A stretch of DNA of 64,000 nucleotides from contig NZ_CABVPX010000003.1 of the NCBI RefSeq assembly GCF_902499125.1, forward strand, positions 186,001 to 250,000. The letters run 5' to 3'. Both the position numbers and the translations under genes were made by a program. Positions 47,083 through 56,819 of the stretch are shown in pieces. Position 1 is the first letter of the stretch. Each line of letters starts with the position of its first letter. Source of the DNA: Burkholderia arboris (GTDB lineage: Bacteria; Pseudomonadota; Gammaproteobacteria; Burkholderiales; Burkholderiaceae). The notes beneath the pieces were generated by a model. It did not search any database. It was not told where the DNA came from and was given only the letters and a program-made list of their open reading frames with translations.

Positions 47083-48465
47083 ATGAGACTCAAGGCAAAG
47101 ATCTTCCTTCTGGCCATCGTGCCGTTCCTGCTCGCGATCGCCGGCATCGGCTTCGGCGTGCGCCAGCAGGCCACGTCGCTCGCGCGCACGCAGCACGCGA
47201 CGATCCAGGCCGCGTACCTGTCGAGCAAGGAAGTCGAGCTGAAGCACTACGTCGAGCTCGCGACGAGCGCGATCATGCCGCTCTACGACGCGAGCGGCCG
47301 CAATGCGCGCGACGACGCGCTGCTGCGCACGCAGGCGCTCGCGATGCTGCAGAAGATGGATTTCGGCCCGGACGGCTATTTCTTCGTGTACGACCTGCAC
47401 GGCAATTCGCTGATGCATCCGCGCGAGCCCGAACGCGTCGGCCACAACTACTGGTCGATGCGCGACCCGCAGGGTGCGCTGACGATCCAGAAGCTGATCG
47501 GCGCGGCGTCGAGCGGCGGCGGCTACGTGCGCTACGCATGGCAGCGGCCGTCGACGGGCCGCGTGGCGCCGAAGCTCGGCTACGTCGTCGCGCTCGAACG
47601 CTGGGGCTGGATGGTCGGCACCGGCATCTATCTCGACGACGTCGACACCGCGCTGCAGCGCATCGACGCGCGCGCGTCCGCGAACATCGAGCGCACGATG
47701 AGCTGGCTCACCGCGATCGCACTGACCGGCGCGGCGGCGATTGCCGTGTGCGCGCTCGTGCTGAACGTCAGCGAGTCGCGCAGTGCCGACGCGAAGCTCA
47801 AGCTGCTCGCGCAGCGCGTCGTCGAATCGCAGGAGCAGGAGCGGGCGCGGCTGTCGCGCGAACTGCACGACGGGATCAGCCAGATGATGGTGTCCGCGAA
47901 GCTGATGCTCGAATCCGCGCTCGCGCGCTTCGAGCGCGGCACGGCGCGCATGCCCGAGGCGGAGCAGGCGCTCGCGTCGGGCGTCGGGCGGCTCGGCGAT
48001 ACGCTGCGCGAAGTACGGCGCATCTCGCATGCGCTGCGGCCGTCGATGCTCGACGATCTCGGCCTCGCGGCCGCGCTCGAGCAGCTCGTGCGTGAACTCG
48101 GTGCGGAAAGCGGCATCGATATCGGCTATACGCAGGTCGCGCACAGCGGCACGCAGCCGCTGCCCGAGGCCGTGAACACCGCGCTGTTCCGGATCGCGCA
48201 GGAAGCGTTGAGCAACATCGTGCATCATGCGCAGGCGTCGCGCGCGGCCGTCACGCTCGACGTCGGCGCGCACGCCGTGACGCTGACGATCGCCGACAAC
48301 GGCTGCGGCTTCGATGCCGAACGCTCGCAGGCCGATGTGCGCCGCGGCATCGGCCTGCGCAACATGCGCGAGCGCCTCGACGCGCTCGGCGGCATGCTGA
48401 CGATCTCGTCGCAGGTCGGCCACACGATCGTCGCCGCGCGCGTGCCGCTGCGCAGCGCGGTGTGA
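47083..48465 (+). CDS. Sensor histidine kinase (NarX/LuxR-type, single Cache domain)
   Basis: A 460-residue membrane sensor. Helix 1 (IFLLAIVPFLLAIAGIGFGV, residues 6-25) and helix 2 (WLTAIALTGAAAIAVCALVL, about 207-226) bracket a single Cache domain with GPDGYFFVYDLHGNSLMHP. The HisKA_3 dimerisation helix carries the phosphorylated His in RLSRELHDGISQMM near residue 266. The ATPase domain shows IADNGCGFD and GIGLRNMRERLDALGG. It lies 32 bases before a LuxR-type response regulator, its evident partner. Cache domains of this type often sense small organic acids; the ligand is unknown. Confidence 0.92.
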   Translation: MRLKAKIFLLAIVPFLLAIAGIGFGVRQQATSLARTQHATIQAAYLSSKEVELKHYVELATSAIMPLYDASGRNARDDALLRTQALAMLQKMDFGPDGYFFVYDLHGNSLMHPREPERVGHNYWSMRDPQGALTIQKLIGAASSGGGYVRYAWQRPSTGRVAPKLGYVVALERWGWMVGTGIYLDDVDTALQRIDARASANIERTMSWLTAIALTGAAAIAVCALVLNVSESRSADAKLKLLAQRVVESQEQERARLSRELHDGISQMMVSAKLMLESALARFERGTARMPEAEQALASGVGRLGDTLREVRRISHALRPSMLDDLGLAAALEQLVRELGAESGIDIGYTQVAHSGTQPLPEAVNTALFRIAQEALSNIVHHAQASRAAVTLDVGAHAVTLTIADNGCGFDAERSQADVRRGIGLRNMRERLDALGGMLTISSQVGHTIVAARVPLRSAV

Positions 48466-48497
48466 CGACACGCACCATAACAGGAGACCTTTGACGC

Positions 48498-49142
48498 ATG
48501 AGCGCCCCCGACACCGCCCGGCCCGCCGCCCGACTGCTGCTCGTCGACGATCACCCGCTCGTGCGCGACGGCCTGCGGATGCGGCTCGAAGCGGCCGACC
48601 TGTCGGTGGTCGGCGAAGCCGGCAACGCCGACGAGGCCCTTGCGCTCGCCGCGTCGCTCGAACCCGATCTCGCGCTGATGGACGTCGGCATGAACGGGAT
48701 GAACGGCATCACGCTCGCGGGCGTGTTCCACGATCGTTTTCCGGGCATCCGCGTGCTGATGCTGTCGATGCACGACAACGTCGAATACGTGACGCAGGCC
48801 GTGCGCGCCGGCGCGAGCGGCTACCTGCTGAAGGATTCGCCGGCGAGCGAGATCGTCCGCGCGATCGGCGCGGTGCTGGCCGGGCAGACGTTCTTCAGCG
48901 AAGGGCTGGCCGCGCGGATGATCCAGGCCAGCGCGACCGCGTCGCCGCTCGACCGCTTGACGCCGCGCGAACGCGACATCCTCGACGCGCTGGCGGAAGG
49001 GCTGTCGAGCAAGCAGATCGCGCAGCAGACGGGGCTGTCGGTGCGCACGGTCGAGACACACCGGCTCAACCTGAAGCGCAAGCTGGAAATCGAAGGGCAG
49101 GCCGAGCTGATCAAGTTCGCGGTCGAGCACCGGCGGCGGTAG
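48498..49142 (+). CDS. LuxR/NarL family response regulator
   Basis: A 214-residue response regulator. The receiver domain has the acidic pair in LLLVDDHPLVRDGLR and the phosphoacceptor Asp in LALMDVGMNG near residue 56, with the Lys in YLLKDSPAS. The C-terminal LuxR-type helix-turn-helix reads LTPRERDILDALAEGLSSKQIAQQTGLSVRTVETHRLNLKRKL. It is encoded directly behind its cognate sensor kinase. Confidence 0.94.
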   Translation: MSAPDTARPAARLLLVDDHPLVRDGLRMRLEAADLSVVGEAGNADEALALAASLEPDLALMDVGMNGMNGITLAGVFHDRFPGIRVLMLSMHDNVEYVTQAVRAGASGYLLKDSPASEIVRAIGAVLAGQTFFSEGLAARMIQASATASPLDRLTPRERDILDALAEGLSSKQIAQQTGLSVRTVETHRLNLKRKLEIEGQAELIKFAVEHRRR

Positions 49143-49348
49143 GAGCAGCGCGCCGACGGCGTCGCTACCTCGCAATTCGTCGTCCAATTTCATACTCGTC
49201 CAATCGACCTCTCCCCGGGTCGATGAAATCCTTTCGCTTGCCGCGGCGAGCGACATCCTCACAAGCCACGCTTTCGAGTGCGCGACGTCGTCACGCGGCA
49301 CACGGTATCGCCAACATGGGTTGGTGACCGGAACCGAGGAGCGAAATC

Positions 49349-49906
49349 ATGATGCGCCGTATCGCGGTGGTCGGCGACGCGCTGGAAACCGGGGGAAGGA
49401 TTCTTGCCTACGCGGGGCCGACATTCACTTTCGGCAATCCTGGCCACCAGGTTGCACTGATCGGCGGTCTCGCATTCTGCGATGCATGTAGAGGCACCGG
49501 ACCGATCGCCAAGGCCGGCGGGCCACGGCGCCTCAATTTCATGGGTGAAACGGCCGCCGACGGAGACATCGTCTTATGCGGCTGCCCGACGCCACCGCGC
49601 ATCAAGGCAACGCTCGCTGGCGAATCATGGTGTGACGATATGGCGGAAACATCCGGCGTGGTTGCCTCCGAAAAAAATCGGGAAGGGGGGTCAGTAATCG
49701 CGGGCGCTTACGATGAATCCGTTCACGCAATTGGAAGTGGCGCATCGACAGGCTATCCGTACGTTATCGAAACGTCAGACGGACGCATCCATTCAGGCCA
49801 CCTCGACGATCGCGGGTATTTGCCTCGCATTCACACCGCAGACGAGGATGAATACGTTGTCTACTGGGGCGACGAAGCCCTCGCAAGATTGAGCGGGGAC
49901 GCGTAA
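49349..49906 (+). CDS. PAAR-domain protein (T6SS spike tip)
   Basis: A 185-residue protein. Residues 1-85 form a PAAR-type repeat domain (GDALETGGRILAYAGP, HQVALIGGLAFCDACRGTGPIAKAGG, and GDIVLCGCPTPP) that caps the VgrG spike of the type VI secretion system. The C-terminal 60 residues (VIETSDGRIHSGHLDDRGYLPRIH, then VYWGDEAL) are a small conserved extension common in Burkholderia PAAR proteins. A GAGGAG site precedes the first ATG. Its stop overlaps the start of the amidase effector gene, so it probably delivers that effector. No VgrG or structural T6SS gene is nearby. Confidence 0.88.
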   Translation: MMRRIAVVGDALETGGRILAYAGPTFTFGNPGHQVALIGGLAFCDACRGTGPIAKAGGPRRLNFMGETAADGDIVLCGCPTPPRIKATLAGESWCDDMAETSGVVASEKNREGGSVIAGAYDESVHAIGSGASTGYPYVIETSDGRIHSGHLDDRGYLPRIHTADEDEYVVYWGDEALARLSGDA

Positions 49907-50532
49907 TGCCGAACGGAAAGACAACCGTCAAGACGACCGCCGTGCCGAAATCGCACAAGGAAGTCGAGTTGAAGTCCGTGACGTTTTCCGAGCTTTGGAA
50001 CAACTATGCTCACGGAAACCCGTACGATGATCCCAACGGGCATTACCAGAACCAATGCGCGATCCGGATGAGCGTAACGCTGCACAACGTCGGCATCGAG
50101 ATGAAATCGTTCTCGCAGAAGCAGATCCAGCCGATGCCGGGCAAACCAACGCTGGGCCGCCTTCTGCTCAACGGCAAATCAACAGCCACGCGCGCATACG
50201 AATTCGCGGAGTGGTTGAAACTGCGTCCGATGGCAGGGTTGCCTGCGCCGGAAAATGTGACAGGAGCCGATTGGGAAAACAAGGTCAGAGATCGAACCGG
50301 CATCATTTTCTTCTTCGGGTACTGGCAACAACAGGGAGACGCTGCCGACAACTTGAGCGGCGGACACGTCGACCTCTGGAATGGCGCTCGCCTCCCGGTA
50401 TCCAGTACGCGAGGCCTCTTCGCCTCGATAGGCAGACAGATCGGAATTTCCAGTCTGCAAATTCCGTTCACTGACTTCGGTTACTCCGATCTGGCAAAAT
50501 CGAAAACCATTCTTTTCTGGGAAATCAGGTGA
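49906..50532 (+). CDS. T6SS amidase effector, Tae4 family
   Basis: A 208-residue predicted peptidoglycan amidase that cleaves the peptide cross-links of rival cells. Tae4 hallmarks are present: FSELWNNY near residue 28, the catalytic Cys51 in NQCAIRMSV, GIIFFFGYW near 132-140, and catalytic His154 in GGHVDLWNG, ending in ILFWEIR. There is no signal peptide, as expected for an effector delivered by the T6SS. The ATG overlaps the stop of the PAAR gene, and its own stop overlaps the start of the next gene. Confidence 0.9.
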   Translation: MPNGKTTVKTTAVPKSHKEVELKSVTFSELWNNYAHGNPYDDPNGHYQNQCAIRMSVTLHNVGIEMKSFSQKQIQPMPGKPTLGRLLLNGKSTATRAYEFAEWLKLRPMAGLPAPENVTGADWENKVRDRTGIIFFFGYWQQQGDAADNLSGGHVDLWNGARLPVSSTRGLFASIGRQIGISSLQIPFTDFGYSDLAKSKTILFWEIR

Positions 50533-50864
50533 GACGCGCCGGCTTGTCGCTTGCCTACTGGGTAGCAGGCCTGATCACGACCTGGTTTGCATTCTGGATC
50601 GGGAGTCGGATCGATTGGAGGATTCATACCGGTTTGCGACTGCACTTCGGCCGCCATTCCTGCCACGAAATCGACCTCTGCTCACCACCCTGGCCAATTT
50701 TCGCGCTACTCATCGCGATTCTGCTCGGCCCGTCACTTGCATTCGCCTTCGCAGGTTGGAAGATCGGTCGTCAGCGCGTCACAGCACGAAAACTGGTACT
50801 TTCCTTGATCGCATTGGCGACGCCCACGATGCTGTTCTACATCGCTTCATACGTGATTCGATAG
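50529..50864 (+). CDS. Small membrane protein, candidate immunity to the Tae4-like effector
   Basis: A 111-residue protein starting at a GTG that overlaps the effector stop codon, so it is translationally coupled. It has three hydrophobic segments: LAYWVAGLITTWFAFWIG (8-25), PIFALLIAILLGPSLAFAFAG (56-76) and VLSLIALATPTMLFYIASYVI (90-110). A Cys-containing loop of about 28 residues lies between the first two. Position is that of an immunity gene. Known Tai4 immunity proteins are small, soluble and periplasmic, so this membrane form is unusual. I know of no named family for it; the immunity role is inferred from position only. Confidence 0.65.
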   Translation: MRRAGLSLAYWVAGLITTWFAFWIGSRIDWRIHTGLRLHFGRHSCHEIDLCSPPWPIFALLIAILLGPSLAFAFAGWKIGRQRVTARKLVLSLIALATPTMLFYIASYVIR

Positions 50865-50887
50865 CATCAGAGGTTGATCGGCCACGT

Positions 50888-52411
50888 TCATTCCGGCCGT
50901 GATTGCGTCGCGCACGGCACCGGCGCAATACCCTGTTGCCGACTGACTTCACGCCGCATCATCAGCATCACCGCCACGCCAACACTCAGGATTCCAGAAC
51001 ACAAAACCGCGATCGAAAACCCGTGCGCCATCGCCTCCCGATACGCACCGAGCATGTCCGGCCGCCCCGCCGCGAACACATGCTCCATCACGGCCTGCCG
51101 CGCCAGCGTATCCGCGTGCGCGCCGCCTGCCGCCTGCATCGCGGCCGTCATCCGGTGCAACGCACCGACGCTCATCATGCTGCCCAGCACCGCGATGCCC
51201 ATGCTCATTCCGGTCTGGCGCAACGCGTTCATCGTCGCCGACGCCATCCCCGCGCGCTCGGCCGGCGCCAATTCCATCACGGACATGCCGGTCGCCGGCA
51301 CCGCGAGCCCCATGCCGACGCCGAGCAGCGCCAGCGCGACTCCAACCGCCATGTAGGGCGTTCCCGCCCCGAAGCCGGCCATCACCGCGAGCATCGCACC
51401 GATCAGCCCATACCCGGCCACCATCAGCGTGCGCAACGGAACGCGCGCCGCGATGCGCCCGAACAGCATCGACGTGATCGCCGTCATCACGAACTGCGGC
51501 ATCAGTTGCCAGCCGGCCACGGCGGGCGCGCGCCCCTGCGCCTGCTGCAGGAACAGCGACAGGAAGAACAGGCTGCTGTACCCCGAGAATCCGAGCACGA
51601 ACGACGCGAGATTGGCGCGCACCAGCCGCCGGTCGCGGAACAGCCACACCGGCAGCAGCGGCCGCTCGACGCGCGTTTCGACACGAACGAACAACGCAAA
51701 CGCCACTGCGGCGCCCGCCAGCGGCGCAAGCACCTTCGCATGCGCCGCGCCGGCTTCGCCGATGCCGATCAGCCCGTACGTGAGCAACCCGAGCCACACC
51801 ACGCTCAGCGCCTGCCCGAACGGATCGAACGCCGCGTGCTCCGGATGCCGCCGCTCCGGAATGCCCCATGCGCCGAGCAATACGGCCACGATGCCGATCG
51901 GCACGTTGACGAGGAAGATGTCCTGCCAGCCGCCATGCTCGACGAGCAGGCCGCCGACCAACGGCCCGAGGATCAGCGCGAGCGCGCTGAACGCGGACCA
52001 GCCGCCGATGACGCGGGCGCGTTCGCGCGCATCGGGAAACGCATGCGTGAGGATCGGCATCGCGCCGGGAATCAGCAACGCGCCGGCGAGCCCCTGGATC
52101 GCGCGGCCGATCAGCAGCGGCCCGAGCCGTCCTGCACACGCGCAGACGATCGACCCGGCCGTGAACAGGATCACGCTCGCGAGCCACACGCGCTTGTGAC
52201 CGTAGCGGTCGCCGAGCGGCCCGGCCGACAGCATGAACGCCGACAGCGCGAGCGCATACGCGTTGACGACCCACTGCAGGCCGCCGATATCGGTATCGAG
52301 CGCCGTCTGCAGCGTCGGCAATGCGACGTTGACGATGCTGATGTCGAGCGTGGCGAGAAAGGTGCCGAGACAGGCGGCCAGGACGAGTGCGGCGCGACGG
52401 TAACGAGGCAT
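50888..52411 (-). CDS. MFS drug exporter, DHA2 (EmrB/QacA) family
   Basis: A 507-residue inner-membrane exporter with about 14 hydrophobic segments. Motif D1 (LDISIVNVALPTLQTALD), motif A (GPLGDRYGHKRVWL) and motif C-like (GPLVGGLLVEHGGWQDIFLVNVPIGI) mark the DHA2 subgroup. It diverges from a TetR regulator, the usual control of such pumps. Substrates are unknown; the family exports dyes, antibiotics and sometimes siderophores. Confidence 0.92.
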   Translation of the reverse strand: MPRYRRAALVLAACLGTFLATLDISIVNVALPTLQTALDTDIGGLQWVVNAYALALSAFMLSAGPLGDRYGHKRVWLASVILFTAGSIVCACAGRLGPLLIGRAIQGLAGALLIPGAMPILTHAFPDARERARVIGGWSAFSALALILGPLVGGLLVEHGGWQDIFLVNVPIGIVAVLLGAWGIPERRHPEHAAFDPFGQALSVVWLGLLTYGLIGIGEAGAAHAKVLAPLAGAAVAFALFVRVETRVERPLLPVWLFRDRRLVRANLASFVLGFSGYSSLFFLSLFLQQAQGRAPAVAGWQLMPQFVMTAITSMLFGRIAARVPLRTLMVAGYGLIGAMLAVMAGFGAGTPYMAVGVALALLGVGMGLAVPATGMSVMELAPAERAGMASATMNALRQTGMSMGIAVLGSMMSVGALHRMTAAMQAAGGAHADTLARQAVMEHVFAAGRPDMLGAYREAMAHGFSIAVLCSGILSVGVAVMLMMRREVSRQQGIAPVPCATQSRPE

Positions 52412-52438
52412 GGCGGTCGGCCCTCGATGGGCTCATGA

Positions 52439-52455
52439 ATAAGAATGATTCTTAT
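52439..52455. promoter_or_regulatory. Perfect 17-bp palindrome, Fur-box-like
   Basis: ATAAGAAT-G-ATTCTTAT is perfectly palindromic and lies 28 bases before the exporter start. Aligned on the Fur consensus, about 13 of 19 positions match, so iron-dependent control of the exporter is possible. It could also be a second TetR site. Confidence 0.5.
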
Positions 52456-52468
52456 CTTATATATCGAC

Positions 52469-52481
52469 TGACCGTCGGTCA
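52469..52481. promoter_or_regulatory. Candidate TetR operator
   Basis: TGACCG-T-CGGTCA is a perfect 13-bp palindrome in the 145-base divergent region, 13 bases from the Fur-like palindrome. TGACCG/CGGTCA arms are typical for TetR/AcrR-type operators. Confidence 0.6.
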
Positions 52482-52556
52482 ATGGATTGCATTGCCCGTG
52501 AGCGGAGGGCTTGGCCTAAACTGCGGGCTTTGCACGAACGGGCGTCGAGCCGCGCG

Positions 52557-53195
52557 ATGACGGACAGGACAAAGGCAGAAACCAGGACAGCGAATGACGA
52601 CGTGCCGGCAGGCAAGCCGCGTACCAAGCCGGCGGAAGTCCGCCTCGACGAATTGATGGCCGCGGCCGAGACGCTGTTCCTCGCGCAGGGCGTGGAAGCG
52701 ACGACCATCAGCGAGATCGTCGAGCACGCGCAGGTCGCGAAAGGCACGTTCTATCACTACTTCGAATCGAAGTCCGACATGCTCGCCGCGCTCGCGCAGC
52801 GCTACACGGCGTCGTTCCTCGACCGGCTGCAGCACGCGGTGGACGCGTGCGACGCCGACGACTGGCTCGCGCGCCTGCGCGCGTGGATTCGCGCCAGCAT
52901 CGAGACCTACGCAGCGACCTACCGCACGCACGACATCGTCTACACGAACCATCACCACCACGATCGCACGAATGCCGACAAGAACGCGATCCTCGAGCAG
53001 CTCGGTGCGATTCTCGACGGCGGCGTCCGCGCCGGCACCTGGCAGCTCGCGCACCCGCAGGTCACCGCGCTGCTGATCTACGCCGGCGTGCACGGCGCGA
53101 CCGATCACATCATCGCGGCGCCGGAAACGGATCGCGCCGCGTTCGTCGCCGCGGTGGTCGACGATTGCCTGCGGATGCTCGGCGTCGCCGCCTAA
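52557..53195 (+). CDS. TetR family transcriptional regulator
   Basis: A 212-residue regulator. After an N-terminal tail of about 30 residues, the helix-turn-helix covers LDELMAAAETLFLAQGVEATTISEIVEHAQVAKGTFYHYFESKSDML, the signature of the family. The C-terminal ligand domain contains a His cluster (TNHHHHDR). The ATG at 52557 is chosen; an in-frame start at 52482 would overlap the operator. It diverges from the DHA2 exporter, its probable target. Confidence 0.9.
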   Translation: MTDRTKAETRTANDDVPAGKPRTKPAEVRLDELMAAAETLFLAQGVEATTISEIVEHAQVAKGTFYHYFESKSDMLAALAQRYTASFLDRLQHAVDACDADDWLARLRAWIRASIETYAATYRTHDIVYTNHHHHDRTNADKNAILEQLGAILDGGVRAGTWQLAHPQVTALLIYAGVHGATDHIIAAPETDRAAFVAAVVDDCLRMLGVAA

Positions 53196-53221
53196 TACGC
53201 AGTCAACGCGCCGCCGCCATG

Positions 53222-53247
53222 AAAAAGGGCGCCCGAGGGCGCCCTTC
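53222..53247 (-). terminator. Intrinsic terminator after the MlaC-like gene
   Basis: AAGGGCGCCC and GGGCGCCCTT form a 10-bp stem with a 2-base loop. Read leftward it is followed by five T, so it serves the leftward MlaC-like gene; it also lies behind the convergent TetR gene. Confidence 0.85.
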
Positions 53248-53278
53248 ATGCATCCGGATCCCGGCCTTGCAGCAGCCG

Positions 53279-53875
53279 TCAGTTCGTCCGCGAATTGTGC
53301 TTCTGCAGATACGCGATCAGCCCGTCGATCCCGCCCGACGCGAGCTGGCTCTTGAACTGGCCCTGGTAGACCTGGATCAGCCACGCGCCCGACATGTCGA
53401 TGTCGTAGATCTTCCAGTCGTTGCCGACCTTGCCGAGACGGTAGCCGACCGACTGGCTGTCGCCCGGCGTCGTGACCGTCGACTGCACGAGCGCGTCGGC
53501 GCCCGACGCACCGCCGGCCTTGAACGAGAACTTCGCGTCCTGGCTGCCGAGCTGCGCGAGCGACGCGGCGTAGGTGCGCGTCATCAGCAGCTTGAACTGC
53601 TTGTACAGCTCCTGCTGCTGTTGCGGCGTGGCCTGCTTCCATGCGTCGCCGACCGCGATGCGGGTCGTGCGCTCGAAGTTGGTCGCGGGCAGGAAGCGCT
53701 GCTCGACGACTTGCGTGACCTTCGTCATGTCGCCGCCGCGCGCGGCCGGGTCGGCCTTCATCGCGGTAACGGTACCCTCGACCGCATTGCGGACGATGTC
53801 GACCGGCGCGCTCTGCGCGAAAGCGGAAACCGACACGGCGGCGGCCGCGACGAAAGCAAACAGATGACGTTTCAT
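53279..53875 (-). CDS. MlaC/Ttg2D family periplasmic protein (HpnM-type)
   Basis: A 198-residue periplasmic protein with a signal peptide of about 22 residues (MKRHLFAFVAAAAVSVSAFAQS). It belongs to the toluene-tolerance Ttg2/MlaC family of phospholipid shuttles: VTQVVEQRFLPATNFERTTRIAVGDAW, then LLMTRTYAASLAQL and WKIYDIDMSGAWLIQVYQGQF. The ATG at 53875 starts the signal peptide; the open frame extends further without homology. Its divergent neighbour is the hopanoid transporter HpnN, and hopanoid clusters often include such a protein, called HpnM. It probably carries a lipid between membranes. Confidence 0.88.
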   Translation of the reverse strand: MKRHLFAFVAAAAVSVSAFAQSAPVDIVRNAVEGTVTAMKADPAARGGDMTKVTQVVEQRFLPATNFERTTRIAVGDAWKQATPQQQQELYKQFKLLMTRTYAASLAQLGSQDAKFSFKAGGASGADALVQSTVTTPGDSQSVGYRLGKVGNDWKIYDIDMSGAWLIQVYQGQFKSQLASGGIDGLIAYLQKHNSRTN

Positions 53876-54141
53876 ACGGATATCGCACTCGATGAGAAAA
53901 AACGACCGGCTCTTTGCATCGGCCGGTGGACCAAAGTATACCGGGCCTGACGCCCGGCTGCCGCACGGTGACCGACTGTTACCTTTCGGCTTCATTTGTC
54001 ACACGCAATGCAGCCCCGCACCGATTATGTAAATATCCCCATACAAATGAACCGGTCGCCGGTATCGATTCCGCCGCCGCGAACAAATCTCCTTCCCGCC
54101 CCGAAACCCCCAACGTCACGACCGCCGCCACGCCGCGCCGG

Positions 54142-54147
54142 TATACT
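54142..54147 (+). promoter_or_regulatory. Possible -10 element of the hpnN promoter
   Basis: TATACT lies 39 bases before the hpnN start codon in the 310-base divergent region 53876-54185. A second similar sequence, GGTATACT, near 53936 lies on the side of the MlaC-like gene. Neither has a good -35. No other structure was seen in this gap. Confidence 0.35.
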
Positions 54148-54185
54148 TGGCTACTTTGCCCTTGCCAGCCGCTCCCCACCGCCAC

Positions 54186-56819
54186 ATGGTGACATCTCTC
54201 ATCGTCCGACTCGTTGCGTGGTCGGTGCGCCGCCCCGTCTGGGTCGTCGTCCTGTCGCTCGTCATCGCCGCCTTCAGCGGCGTCTACGTCGCGCAGCATT
54301 TCAAGATCAACACCGACATCAGCAAGCTCGTCGATGCGGAACCTCAATGGGCCGCGCTCGGCCAGGCCGTCGACAAGGCGTTCCCGCAACGCAACGGCAC
54401 GATCCTCGCGGTCGTCGAAGCGCCCGCGCCCGAATTCGCGAATGCCGCCGCGCATGCGCTGACCGAAGCGCTGCAGAAGGACGCCGATGCCGGCCGCATC
54501 GGACAGGTCGCCGAGCCCGGCGGCGGGCCGTTCTTCGAGCACAACGGTTTGCTGTTCCTGTCGCCGCAGGACGTCTCCGATACGACGTCGCAGCTCGCGA
54601 GCGCGCGTCCGCTCGTCAACGAACTCGCGAAGAACCCGAGCCTCACCGGGCTCGCCACCACACTGGCCACCACGCTCGGCCAGCCGCTGCTGACCGGCCA
54701 GGTGAAGCTGTCCGCGATGGCGAAGCTGCTCGCGCGCAGCGCCGCGACGGTCGACGACGTGCTGGCCGGCAAGCCGGCCGCGTTCTCGTGGCGCGCGCTG
54801 GTCGACAACGATGCCGCGCGGCAGCCCGCGCGCGCGTTCGTCACCGTGCAGCCGGTGGTCAACTACGGTGCGCTCAAGGCGGGAGCGGAAACGAGCCAGG
54901 TTATCCGCGACGCGGCCCGTTCGCTCGACCTCGAAACGCGCTACGGCGCGGCCGTGCGCCTGACCGGCGAACAGCCGCTCGCCGACGACGAATTCGCTTC
55001 GGTCGAAGACGGTGCCGCGCTCAACGGTGCGCTCACGCTGCTCGCCGTGCTCGTGATCCTGTGGCTGGCGCTGCGCTCGAAGCGGATGATCGGCTCGGTG
55101 CTCGTCACGCTGTTCGTCGGTCTCGTCGTGACGGCCGCGCTCGGCCTCGCGATGGTCGGCTCGCTGAACATGATCTCGGTCGCGTTCATGGTGCTGTTCG
55201 TCGGCCTCGGCGTCGACTTCTCGATCCAGTACGGCGTGAAGTACCGCGAGGAACGCTTCCGCGATCCGCGCATCGATCACGCGCTGATCGGCGCCGCGCA
55301 CTCGATGGGCATGCCGCTCGCGCTGGCTACCGCGGCCGTCGCCGCGAGCTTCTTCTCGTTCATCCCCACCGCGTATCGCGGCGTGTCCGAGCTGGGCCTG
55401 ATCGCGGGCGTCGGGATGTTCGTCGCGCTGCTGACCACGCTCACGCTGCTGCCTGCGCTGCTGCGCCTGTTCGCGCCGCCGGGCGAATCGAAGACGCCGG
55501 GCTTCCCGTGGCTCGCGCCGGTCGACGATTACCTCGATCGTCATCGCAAGCCGATCCTGATCGGCACGCTCGTGGTCGTGATCGGTGCGCTGCCATTGCT
55601 CGCGTTCCTGCGCTTCGACTTCAACCCGCTGCACCTGAAGGATCCGAACAGCGAATCGATGGCGACGCTGCTCGCGCTGAAGGATTCGCCGGAAGCCGCC
55701 GTCAACGACGTGACGATGCTCGCGCCGTCGCTCGCCGAAGCCGACGCGGCTGCGAAACGCCTCGACGCGCTGCCCGAAGTCGGCCACACGACCACGCTGT
55801 CGACCTTCATCCCTGCCGACCAGCCCGCCAAGCGCGCGGCGATCGCCGCGGCCGCGAGCGACCTGCTGCCCGCGCTGACGCAGCCGGCCGCACCGCCCGC
55901 GACCGACGCGCAGCGCGTCGCCGCGCTCAAGCGCGTGTCGGACCTGCTCGGCTACGCGGCCGAGGATCACCCGGGCCCGGGCGCGGCCGCCGCGCAGCAC
56001 CTGTCCGCGTCGCTCGCGAAACTCGCGGCCGCCGACAGCGCGACGCGCGACCGTGCCGAGCGCGCGTTCGGCGACACGCTGCGCATCGCGCTCAACCAGC
56101 TCGCGTCGCTGCTGCAGCCGCAGGACATCACGCGCGAATCGCTGCCGCCGCAACTCGTGCGCGACTGGGTCGCGCCGGATGGCCACGCGCTCGTGCAGAT
56201 CTCGCCGAAGGTGCCGAAGGGCGTCGACCCGAACGACGACACGATGCTGCGCCGTTTCGCGAAGACGGTGAAGGCCGCGGAACCGGGCGCGACCGGCGGG
56301 CCGATCTCGATCCTGCATTCGGCCGACACGATCATCAACGCGTTCCTGCATGCGGCGCTGTGGTCGATCATCTCGATCACGGTCCTGCTGTGGATCACGC
56401 TGCGCCGTTTCGGCGACGTGCTGCGCACGCTGGTGCCGCTGCTCGTGTCAGGCGTCGTGACGCTCGAGATGTGCGTCGTGCTCGGCATGCCGCTCAACTT
56501 CGCGAACATCATCGCGCTGCCGCTGATGCTCGGCGTCGGCGTCGCGTTCAAGGTGTATTTCGTGATGGCGTGGCGCGCGGGGCAGACGGGGTTGCTGCAC
56601 TCGAGCCTCACGCATGCCGTGCTGTTCAGCGCCGCGACGACGGCGACTGCATTCGGCAGCCTGTGGCTGTCGCACCATCCGGGCACGTCGAGCATGGGCA
56701 AGCTGCTCGCGCTGGCCCTGACCTGTACGCTGATCGGCGCCGTGGTGTTCCAGCCCGTCCTGATGGGCAAACCGCGCGTCAAACGCGCCAAGAACCAATC
56801 GCAAGGAATCAATGAATAA
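54186..56819 (+). CDS. hpnN: Hopanoid-associated RND transporter HpnN
   Basis: An 877-residue inner-membrane protein of the RND/MMPL superfamily, in the HpnN subgroup that moves hopanoids toward the outer membrane. An N-terminal helix ([19 protein letters not shown]), a periplasmic domain and five or six helices ([48 protein letters not shown]) form the first half, and the pattern repeats after residue 450. The ATG at 54186 is preferred; an in-frame TTG at 54147 overlaps a -10-like TATACT. The stop overlaps the following MlaA-like gene by 8 bases, so the two are coupled. Confidence 0.92.
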   Translation: MVTSLIVRLVAWSVRRPVWVVVLSLVIAAFSGVYVAQHFKINTDISKLVDAEPQWAALGQAVDKAFPQRNGTILAVVEAPAPEFANAAAHALTEALQKDADAGRIGQVAEPGGGPFFEHNGLLFLSPQDVSDTTSQLASARPLVNELAKNPSLTGLATTLATTLGQPLLTGQVKLSAMAKLLARSAATVDDVLAGKPAAFSWRALVDNDAARQPARAFVTVQPVVNYGALKAGAETSQVIRDAARSLDLETRYGAAVRLTGEQPLADDEFASVEDGAALNGALTLLAVLVILWLALRSKRMIGSVLVTLFVGLVVTAALGLAMVGSLNMISVAFMVLFVGLGVDFSIQYGVKYREERFRDPRIDHALIGAAHSMGMPLALATAAVAASFFSFIPTAYRGVSELGLIAGVGMFVALLTTLTLLPALLRLFAPPGESKTPGFPWLAPVDDYLDRHRKPILIGTLVVVIGALPLLAFLRFDFNPLHLKDPNSESMATLLALKDSPEAAVNDVTMLAPSLAEADAAAKRLDALPEVGHTTTLSTFIPADQPAKRAAIAAAASDLLPALTQPAAPPATDAQRVAALKRVSDLLGYAAEDHPGPGAAAAQHLSASLAKLAAADSATRDRAERAFGDTLRIALNQLASLLQPQDITRESLPPQLVRDWVAPDGHALVQISPKVPKGVDPNDDTMLRRFAKTVKAAEPGATGGPISILHSADTIINAFLHAALWSIISITVLLWITLRRFGDVLRTLVPLLVSGVVTLEMCVVLGMPLNFANIIALPLMLGVGVAFKVYFVMAWRAGQTGLLHSSLTHAVLFSAATTATAFGSLWLSHHPGTSSMGKLLALALTCTLIGAVVFQPVLMGKPRVKRAKNQSQGINE

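Noticed and set aside
53979-56351. 790-residue leftward open frame opposite hpnN
   Set aside because: Arg/Glu-rich antisense translation without recognisable folds; hpnN is well supported.
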